From positions 2,713,001 through 2,777,000 of the forward strand of contig NZ_JAPHOT010000001.1 in the NCBI RefSeq assembly GCF_026191115.1: a DNA stretch of 64,000 bases. Reading direction: 5' to 3'. Made by a program: the position numbers and the translations under genes. This document shows, one piece after another, positions 44,697 through 50,701 of this stretch (its first letter is position 1; each line of letters starts with the position of its first letter). The notes under the pieces were generated by a model. It did no database searches. It was given only the letters and a program-made list of their open reading frames with translations, and was not told where the DNA came from. The stretch is from Legionella sp. PATHC035 (GTDB taxonomy: Bacteria; Pseudomonadota; Gammaproteobacteria; Legionellales; Legionellaceae).

Positions 44697-45012
44697 TGTT
44701 GATTACTCCTTTAAAATGATTCGGTACTTAAAAACTCCTTTCTCCATAGGAGATGGGTAAAGTAGGATTACCTTGCCTGGCTCGTGGCCTTCAGCTATTG
44801 ACCTGTTCCCTGGCCCGTCATCCCGGGTGCAGGCAGGGTTCTCTCCAGGGTGAACACTGTTCTAAAATGGGGAGATCCTTCACTGTGCTCGGAATCACGA
44901 AGACAAGGAGAAGGTGCCCGTTAGGGCCGATGAGGATGTTGATTGGGTTAATGGGTCCTCATCTCTACCCCTCCTCCACATAGGGAGAGGGGGTTCCTCG
45001 CTACTGGTTGTC
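44697..45012. other. Spacer between hpd and the O-methyltransferase, mostly repeats
   Basis: The 316-bp spacer contains family-A fragments at about 44727-44755 and 44906-44998 and a family-B element at 44817-44903. The hpd promoter must lie in the first 100 bases. No further gene was seen; a 76-codon frame here is built from repeats. Confidence 0.6.
44817..44998. repeat. Family-B element followed by family-A element
   Basis: CCGTCATCCCGGGTGCAGGC, then ACACTGTTCTAAAATGGGGA, then TGTGCTCGGAATCACG is family B and shares its ACACTGTTCTA core with the copies at 18154 and 2985. AAGGAGAAGGTGCCCGTTAG, then GGCCGATGAGG, then CCTCATCTCTACCCCTCC is family A in the opposite orientation. Confidence 0.75.
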
Positions 45013-45669
45013 TTAAGATGGTTGTACTAAAAATAATCCATCTGCGATAGGTAACAAACTAACAAACACGCGTTGATCGTTTTTAATCAAATCATTCAGT
45101 TTTCTAATTTCTCTGGTTTGTCCACCTAGTTCCTTTTCGTCAATTACTTTACCATCCCAGAAAATATTATCTACAGCGATTAACCCTTTAGGTTGAATTA
45201 GTTTTAATGCCAATTCGTAGTAATGCACATAATTGGTTTTATCGGCATCAATAAAAATGAAATCGAACTTTTGTTCCCAGCCTTCATTGAGAAGGTTGTG
45301 TAAGGTATCTAATGCACGGCCAAGTCTTAATTCAATCTTACGGTCTTGCTGTGCTTCTTTCCAGAAGGGATGGGCTTTGCTTGTCCACTCGGAATTGATA
45401 TCACAGGTAATGAGCTTTCCATCATCAGGCAAAACCAAGGACATGGCTAAGGCACTATAGCCCGTAAATGTACCTAACTCCAAAACATTTTTGGCGCGGA
45501 TTAAGCGTAGGAGCAACTGCATAAATTGTGCCTGTTCCGGCGCAACTTGCATGTTCGCCAGCTCCATAGTGGAGGTCACTTTGCGTAGACCAGTTAGGGA
45601 GGGATGCTCGCGCAAAGATTTGTCCAGCATGTATTCATAAAGTTCGGGAGTCAGGTTTAAATGTTTCAT
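45013..45669 (-). CDS. Class I SAM-dependent O-methyltransferase (caffeoyl-CoA OMT type)
   Basis: A 218-residue methyltransferase of the Methyltransf_3 family. It has the SAM motif VLELGTFTGYSALAMSLVLP, the acidic ligand LITCDINSEWTSKA, and the metal-binding FDFIFIDADKTNYVHYYELA followed by DNIFWDGKV. Family members methylate catechol-like hydroxyls in a divalent-metal-dependent way. The bacterial substrate is unknown. Proximity to tyrosine catabolism might suggest an aromatic substrate, but that is inference. Confidence 0.9.
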   Translation of the reverse strand: MKHLNLTPELYEYMLDKSLREHPSLTGLRKVTSTMELANMQVAPEQAQFMQLLLRLIRAKNVLELGTFTGYSALAMSLVLPDDGKLITCDINSEWTSKAHPFWKEAQQDRKIELRLGRALDTLHNLLNEGWEQKFDFIFIDADKTNYVHYYELALKLIQPKGLIAVDNIFWDGKVIDEKELGGQTREIRKLNDLIKNDQRVFVSLLPIADGLFLVQPS

Positions 45670-45739
45670 AGATTCCTAAGTTCTATTATTTGGGCCAAAA
45701 TGGCATTGGCTTTTAAGTGTCCAATGCTCATCTACTACT

Positions 45740-45815
45740 TCGTCGAGTGCAGGAATCTCCGGACTTAATGCGGTGCTACAACATGGAGATTCCTCGGCGC
45801 ACTCGGGATGACGAG
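45740..45815. repeat. Family-B dispersed repeat
   Basis: TCGTCGAGTGCAGGAATCTC ... ACAACATGGAGATTCCTCGG then CGCACTCGGGATGACGAG. The inverted ends are well preserved. It lies just after the leucine dehydrogenase stop codon. Confidence 0.75.
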
Positions 45816-45819
45816 AGCC

Positions 45820-46893
45820 CTAAGATAACTTCTCTTTTGCCAAATTATCTGCGATTTCACTAGTAGGTAAATTTTCTCGAGCAGATCGCACAAAAATTTC
45901 AGTTAGATGGGTATAAATCGCATCGATTTGTTCGTTAATTTTTTCTTCTGGAGTATGCAGATATTTCGATGCTGCAAAAATTAATCCTCCAGCATTAATG
46001 ACGTAGTCTACTGCGAATAAAATGCCTTTATCATGTAATTTATTACCGTGATAGGTATGCGCTAACTGGTTGTTGGCCGCACCGGCAACAATCGTTGTTT
46101 GCAATTGAGAAATGGTAATATCATTGATAATTGCACCCAACGCACAAGGAGCAAAAACGTCACAGGGAACTTTATGAATTTGATCCGTACTGACTGATTT
46201 AGCGCCGAATTGGGTAACAGCGCGATCTACTGCTGCTGGAGAAACATCCGCAACCGTCAATGTCGCCCCTAATTCATGTAAATGTTTGGCGAGCAAAAAT
46301 CCAACATGGCCTAAACCCTGGATGGCCACATGAATTCCTTGGAGGCTTTCTTTCCCCAGTTTAAATGCAACAGCTGCTTGAATGCCACGTAGAATCCCTT
46401 TTGCAGTAGAAGGTGAAGGGTCGCCATCATATTTGGATAAACTGGCTACGTAGGGTGTGTGTTCTGCAATGATGTCCATATCAGGTAATTCAGTTCCGCT
46501 ATCCAGAGCAGTAATGTAGCGACCGTTTAATTCATTAACGAATCGACCAAATTGATGCATGTATTGAGCACGATCAAATGGACCTTTGGGTTTAATAATA
46601 ACTGATTTACCGCCTCCCAAGGGCAAGTTGACTGATGCAGCTTTAAAGCTCATTCCTCGGGCAAGACGCATGGCATCTTGAATCGCTGCATAAGTATTTG
46701 GGTATTCAATAAAACGACAACCCCCTAAAGCAGGGCCTAATTTGGTATTGTGGATGGCGATTATTGCTTTCATTCCAGTCTTAGGATCTACTTTAAAGTG
46801 CAAGTCACCAAAATCATGAGAGAGAGCGTAATCGAGGAAATCATCTTCGGTTGCTATTTGGTTAGTATTTGATATATTGTCGACAGAAATCAT
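45820..46893 (-). CDS. ldh: Leucine dehydrogenase (Glu/Leu/Phe/Val dehydrogenase family)
   Basis: The 357-residue NAD-dependent amino-acid dehydrogenase deaminates branched-chain amino acids to 2-oxo acids. It has the substrate-binding LGPALGGCRF and the catalytic-lysine motif LPLGGGKSVIIKPKG. The Rossmann motif GLGHVGFLLAKHLHELGA is in the C-terminal half, followed by APCALGAIIND. Length and motifs fit leucine rather than glutamate dehydrogenase. Legionella live on amino acids as carbon source, so this fits with the tyrosine genes nearby. Confidence 0.9.
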   Translation of the reverse strand: MISVDNISNTNQIATEDDFLDYALSHDFGDLHFKVDPKTGMKAIIAIHNTKLGPALGGCRFIEYPNTYAAIQDAMRLARGMSFKAASVNLPLGGGKSVIIKPKGPFDRAQYMHQFGRFVNELNGRYITALDSGTELPDMDIIAEHTPYVASLSKYDGDPSPSTAKGILRGIQAAVAFKLGKESLQGIHVAIQGLGHVGFLLAKHLHELGATLTVADVSPAAVDRAVTQFGAKSVSTDQIHKVPCDVFAPCALGAIINDITISQLQTTIVAGAANNQLAHTYHGNKLHDKGILFAVDYVINAGGLIFAASKYLHTPEEKINEQIDAIYTHLTEIFVRSARENLPTSEIADNLAKEKLS

Positions 46894-47191
46894 TATTAAT
46901 GCTCCTCTTGCAAATAGTTGCAGAAGTTATATTCCTATTTTTTGATTAAATCAATGGTATATCCCAAGAAACTCTAAAATGCTATTGTTATCTTATTGCT
47001 TTTCTCGCTCTGGAATTTTTTAACAATTCGCAAGAGAAAGTGGCTATTTCCTCTCATCAAAACGTCCAAGACAAAAAAAATAAATTGCCAAACCAGAGTA
47101 TTTTAAAGTGTCTCAGGCCCAGTGAATAATTTGGTATCTTAAGGCATGCTGGTATACACTAATTTGATTATTCATCAGATCGGAGAGGGTT

Positions 47192-47920
47192 ATGCGCCAA
47201 ATCGTTACCAGAATCCTGGTTTTATTGGTTATCACACCGTTTGCTTTTGCTGAAGATGTTTTACCACCGCCTCCTCCACCACAACCTCAATTGGTTCTTG
47301 ATAAAATTGATTTTCAACTTTCCGCAAAACAGTGGGTTACAACGCAAACTGCTCTATTGGGTGTGAGTATTAATGTGACATTGACCAGTGCTGATTTAGT
47401 GAAAGCGCGTGCTGATATTATGGAACGATTAAATAAAATCGCGAAAGGGGATTGGCATTTAATTGAATTTGACCGTTCTCAAGATAGCTCAGGACTTGAA
47501 AAGCTCTTTGTGCAAGCGCAAGCGCGAGTCAATCAGGAAGCATTAACGGAGATTTATAAAAATGCCAAGGATGTCAGTTTACCGGGTGCGAAATATGAAA
47601 TATCCAGTGTGGATTTTAAACCCAGTTTTGATGAAACCCAGACTGTTTTAAGTCAAATTCGACAACGGTTGTATCAGCAGGTGAATGATGAATTGGCTCG
47701 TATTAATAAGGCCTACCCAAACCAAAATTACAGTGTGAGCAATTTGGTTTTTGTTGAAGGAAGTAATCCGTCGCAGCCTAGACCTTTACAAGCGAAAGCT
47801 ATGAATACCCTGATGGTCGGCGAAGCATCTGCTGCGGCGCCTGCTTTAACGGTAAGTAATGAATTAATTCTAACAGCGCTTGTTGAGGTTGCGTCGAATC
47901 GCAAACCAAATACAAAGTAA
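47192..47920 (+). CDS. Periplasmic protein, possibly SIMPL-domain (242 aa)
   Basis: A signal peptide (MRQIVTRILVLLVITPFAFA) is followed by a run of prolines (VLPPPPPPQPQ). The remaining domain has alternating strands and helices. The segment SAKQWVTTQTALLGVSINVT and the repeated ARADIMERLNKIA / QTVLSQIRQRLYQQVNDELARI pattern are reminiscent of SIMPL (YggE-like) proteins, but the match is weak by eye. Function unknown. The gene is divergent from ldh, with GGAGAGGGTT before the ATG. Confidence 0.75.
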   Translation: MRQIVTRILVLLVITPFAFAEDVLPPPPPPQPQLVLDKIDFQLSAKQWVTTQTALLGVSINVTLTSADLVKARADIMERLNKIAKGDWHLIEFDRSQDSSGLEKLFVQAQARVNQEALTEIYKNAKDVSLPGAKYEISSVDFKPSFDETQTVLSQIRQRLYQQVNDELARINKAYPNQNYSVSNLVFVEGSNPSQPRPLQAKAMNTLMVGEASAAAPALTVSNELILTALVEVASNRKPNTK

Positions 47921-47931
47921 TTGACGCTAAA

Positions 47932-48079
47932 ACTCCCTCAGCAACTTGTGGGAGAAGGGTAGGGGTTAAAACCCTCATCCGCCCTAACGGGCACCTTCTC
48001 CCCTGAGGGGAGGGGCAGGGGTGAGGGAATTACGACATTATCCTCATCCGTCCTGGGCGGTATCTTCTCCCAATGGGGG
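47932..48079. repeat. Family-A repeat, three modules
   Basis: A long copy: CTCCCTCAGCAACTTGTGGG then AGAAGGGTAGGGG; CCCTCATCCGCCCTAACGGG then CACCTTCTCCCCTGAGGGGA then GGGGCAGGGGTGAGGG; and CCTCATCCGTCCTGGGCGGT then ATCTTCTCCCAATGGGGG. This is the clearest view of the repeating A-module. Confidence 0.85.
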
Positions 48080-48110
48080 CACATTACACTTTACAAAAGG
48101 GGAATGAATT

Positions 48111-48833
48111 TTGTTGGTTGTTGAAAAAATTATTGGGCACCGAGGCGCATCCGCTTATGCCCCTGAAAATACCTTATCCTCATTCGATAAGGCGCTGACT
48201 TTAGGATGTCATTTCATTGAATTTGATGTCATGTGCAGTGCTGATGGGGAACCTTTTGTAATTCATGATGATAATTTAAAAAGAACAACAAATGGACGCG
48301 GTGATGTAGGCTTAGTGGAGTCATCCTATTTGCACTCTTTGGATGCGGGCTCTTGGTTTTCCCGCCAATTTAAAGGCGAGCATATTCCCCATTTTAAAGA
48401 GGTATTGAAGTGGTTGTCTTTTTCAGGTGTACAGGCAAACATAGAAATCAAACCTTATCCTGGTACCGAGGAGCAAACTGCAGTTGCGGTGATGAGCCAC
48501 ATTCAACGTTATTGGCCACAGGGAAAAGAGTTACCTTTAGTTTCCAGTTTTTCTTGGGATGCATTAGTTTTATGTCGAAGTATTGCTCCAGAAATGCCCT
48601 TAGGTTTACTTTTGCATGCTTGGGATGAACAATGGTTGCAAAAAGCAAAGCAACTAGACTGTTTCTCGATTCATTTTAATCGTAGGGTTTTAACTGAGGA
48701 ACGTGTTAAGGCAATTAAAGCAGCAGGCTATGTTCTTTGTGCTTATACGGTGAATCGCAAACGCTTGGCTAATAAGTTATTTAGCTGGGGTGTCGATGCG
48801 GTTTTTAGTGATTATCCTGATTTATTAGCATGA
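48111..48833 (+). CDS. ugpQ: Glycerophosphodiester phosphodiesterase
   Basis: The cytosolic GDPD enzyme, 240 residues, hydrolyses glycerophosphodiesters to glycerol-3-phosphate and an alcohol. It begins IIGHRGASAYAPENTLSSFD (catalytic His and Arg), followed by FIEFDVMCSADGEPFVIHDD with the metal ligands and second catalytic His. It ends WGVDAVFSDYPDLL. There is no signal peptide, as in UgpQ. The start is TTG at 48111, with AAGGGGA about eight bases upstream. Its stop overlaps the next gene by four bases (ATGA). Confidence 0.92.
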   Translation: MLVVEKIIGHRGASAYAPENTLSSFDKALTLGCHFIEFDVMCSADGEPFVIHDDNLKRTTNGRGDVGLVESSYLHSLDAGSWFSRQFKGEHIPHFKEVLKWLSFSGVQANIEIKPYPGTEEQTAVAVMSHIQRYWPQGKELPLVSSFSWDALVLCRSIAPEMPLGLLLHAWDEQWLQKAKQLDCFSIHFNRRVLTEERVKAIKAAGYVLCAYTVNRKRLANKLFSWGVDAVFSDYPDLLA

Positions 48834-50107
48834 AAAAAATTATTCTTTTTTTATTTGTCATTTTGTTTGCTCTATCTGCTCAGGCAAAACGGATTGAACT
48901 GGTGTTTTGGCATGCAATGGCCGGGCATTTGGGAGATGAGGTCCGATTACTTGCTGATGATTTTAATCAAAGTCAAAAAGAATACCTGATTAAGCCCGTT
49001 TATAAGGGCAATTATGTTGAAACATTAACGAGTTTTGCTGCTGCATTCAGAGCACATCATCCACCAGCGATCGTACAAATTTTTGAAGTGGGAACTGCTA
49101 TTATGGAATCCCCGAGAGGAACCATCAAGCCGGTAGATGAACTGATGCAGGAACAAGGGATAAGCTTGCCTAAAGAGGACTTTATTCAATCTGTTCGTGA
49201 GTTTTACAGTAAAGACGGACAACTCATGGCGTTGCCTTTTAATCTCTCCGTTGCAACGCTGTATTACAATCTAGATATACTTGCTAAAGTAGGTTACTCC
49301 CCAGCTAACTTTCCACGCACATGGGCTGAGATGGAAGTATTGGCTGAAAAATTAAACAAAGCAGGCTATGATTGTACTTATACCACGGCTTACCCAGGCT
49401 GGGTGCTTTTTGAATCTTTTTTAGCAATTCATGGGTTGCCACTGACTCAAGAGCATCCTGCGCGCGCTGTTTTTAATACGCCACAATTAGAGAGCCATTT
49501 CGCACGTTTGAAGCGTTGGCATTCATTGCATTATTTTCGCTATGCAGGAAGGGTGGATGATGCCACTATCTTATTTACAAGTGGTGTTTGTCCTTTGTTT
49601 AGCCAATCTTCTGGGGCTTATAACAGTTTGTCTGCCTTAGTCCCCTTCCGCTTAGGAATTGCCAGCATGCCATTGGATACCGAGGTCAGTCAGGTAAGAC
49701 ATGCCAATGTTGCTGGTGGTGCGGCATTATGGGCTGTAGCGGGACAAACAAAAGAGCAGTATAAAGGAATTGCCCAATTTTTTGCGTTTATCACCAAACC
49801 TGAAATACAAAAGCGTTGGCATGAGCATACGGGCTATTTTCCTATAGGTTTAAACGGTATTTATGCTGATATTTTGCACAGCAGCCACCATCCCACTTTA
49901 TTGATGGCGCGTACTGATTTAGCAGGGGCATCGCAAGACAAACTCTTACCCCGCTTTGGTCCACAGAATCAGATTCGGGGGATTAACGATGAAATTTTGG
50001 AGGCGATGTTTGCAGGATTTTTAAGCCCAAATGAAGCATTGCGGGAATCTGCACTACGTACCGATCATGTGTTGTCGCGTTTTGTGAGGAATACTACAGG
50101 ATCATGA
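48830..50107 (+). CDS. ugpB: Glycerol-3-phosphate ABC transporter periplasmic binding protein
   Basis: The 425-residue class of solute-binding protein has a signal peptide (MKKIILFLFVILFALSAQAK) and UgpB hallmarks: IELVFWHAMAGHLGDEV, FNQSQKEYLIKPVYKGNY, LPFNLSVATLYYNLD, and AFITKPEIQKRWHEHTGYFP. It binds sn-glycerol-3-phosphate or glycerophosphodiesters. The four-base overlap with ugpQ shows an operon. The permease genes ugpA and ugpE and the ATPase ugpC do not follow, so they are elsewhere or missing. Confidence 0.92.
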   Translation: MKKIILFLFVILFALSAQAKRIELVFWHAMAGHLGDEVRLLADDFNQSQKEYLIKPVYKGNYVETLTSFAAAFRAHHPPAIVQIFEVGTAIMESPRGTIKPVDELMQEQGISLPKEDFIQSVREFYSKDGQLMALPFNLSVATLYYNLDILAKVGYSPANFPRTWAEMEVLAEKLNKAGYDCTYTTAYPGWVLFESFLAIHGLPLTQEHPARAVFNTPQLESHFARLKRWHSLHYFRYAGRVDDATILFTSGVCPLFSQSSGAYNSLSALVPFRLGIASMPLDTEVSQVRHANVAGGAALWAVAGQTKEQYKGIAQFFAFITKPEIQKRWHEHTGYFPIGLNGIYADILHSSHHPTLLMARTDLAGASQDKLLPRFGPQNQIRGINDEILEAMFAGFLSPNEALRESALRTDHVLSRFVRNTTGS

Positions 50108-50592
50108 TGATAAGGACATCAAAAATAATTTGTGTGATTGCACTTGCTTTTTACTGTTTTCTTGTTGTTTTGGGTAATGTGACCGATTATAAAAACAATT
50201 ATGTTCTGGTAGAGCGTGCGTTGATGATGAACGACCTCTTTGCAGACTCTCAAATTGGCTATCGGGCTATTTCTAATCCCACAGTACATCATGCAGCATA
50301 CCTAATTATCATCGGCTTAGAAACGTTAACCACGGTGCTTTGTGCCGTAGGTGCTTGGAAGTTATTTAAAGTGAGGCATGCAAGTGCACTAATTTTTAAT
50401 GGTACTAAAAGGTGGGCCGTAGCGGGCCTTACTTTGGGTTTTTTAACCTGGCACGTTGTTTTTATGTCCATCGGCGGTGAGTGGTTTGGCCTATGGATGT
50501 CTTCCTCGTTAAGAGGATCTTTAACCATAGCGTTTCAACTATTTATTACTTTTTTAGTGCTGCTAATCTACTTGATTATTAAGGATGAGTGA
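50104..50592 (+). CDS. DUF2165 small integral membrane protein
   Basis: The 162-residue protein has four predicted membrane helices and the DUF2165 pattern: NVTDYKNNYVLVERALMMN near the start, the HHAAYLIIIGLETLTTVLCA helix, and FLTWHVVFMSIGGEWFGLWM with its WHV/GGEWF signature. Function is unknown in the family. It overlaps ugpB by four bases and so shares the ugp transcript. It ends before a bidirectional terminator. Confidence 0.9.
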   Translation: MMIRTSKIICVIALAFYCFLVVLGNVTDYKNNYVLVERALMMNDLFADSQIGYRAISNPTVHHAAYLIIIGLETLTTVLCAVGAWKLFKVRHASALIFNGTKRWAVAGLTLGFLTWHVVFMSIGGEWFGLWMSSSLRGSLTIAFQLFITFLVLLIYLIIKDE

Positions 50593-50664
50593 CTGTTGAT
50601 GATGAGGGGCGTGAGTGATCAGCAATAATCGTTGGGAATGAAATTTAACCCTGTTGATGTAAAA

Positions 50665-50690
50665 AAAACCTCCGCTGAGGCGGAGGTTTT
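50665..50690. terminator. Bidirectional intrinsic terminator
   Basis: AAAACCTCCGC, loop TGAG, then GCGGAGGTTTT. It is flanked by A-runs on one side and T on the other, and lies between the convergent DUF2165 and 976-residue genes, so it can serve both. Confidence 0.9.
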
Positions 50691-50701
50691 AAAAGGTATG
50701 T

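Noticed and set aside
44753..44983. 76-codon frame between hpd and the O-methyltransferase gene
   Set aside because: Composed entirely of family-A and family-B repeat sequence.
47932..48079. Repeat-rich spacers considered as CRISPR arrays
   Set aside because: The modules are palindromic, irregularly spaced and not separated by unique spacers of constant length; no cas genes are present.
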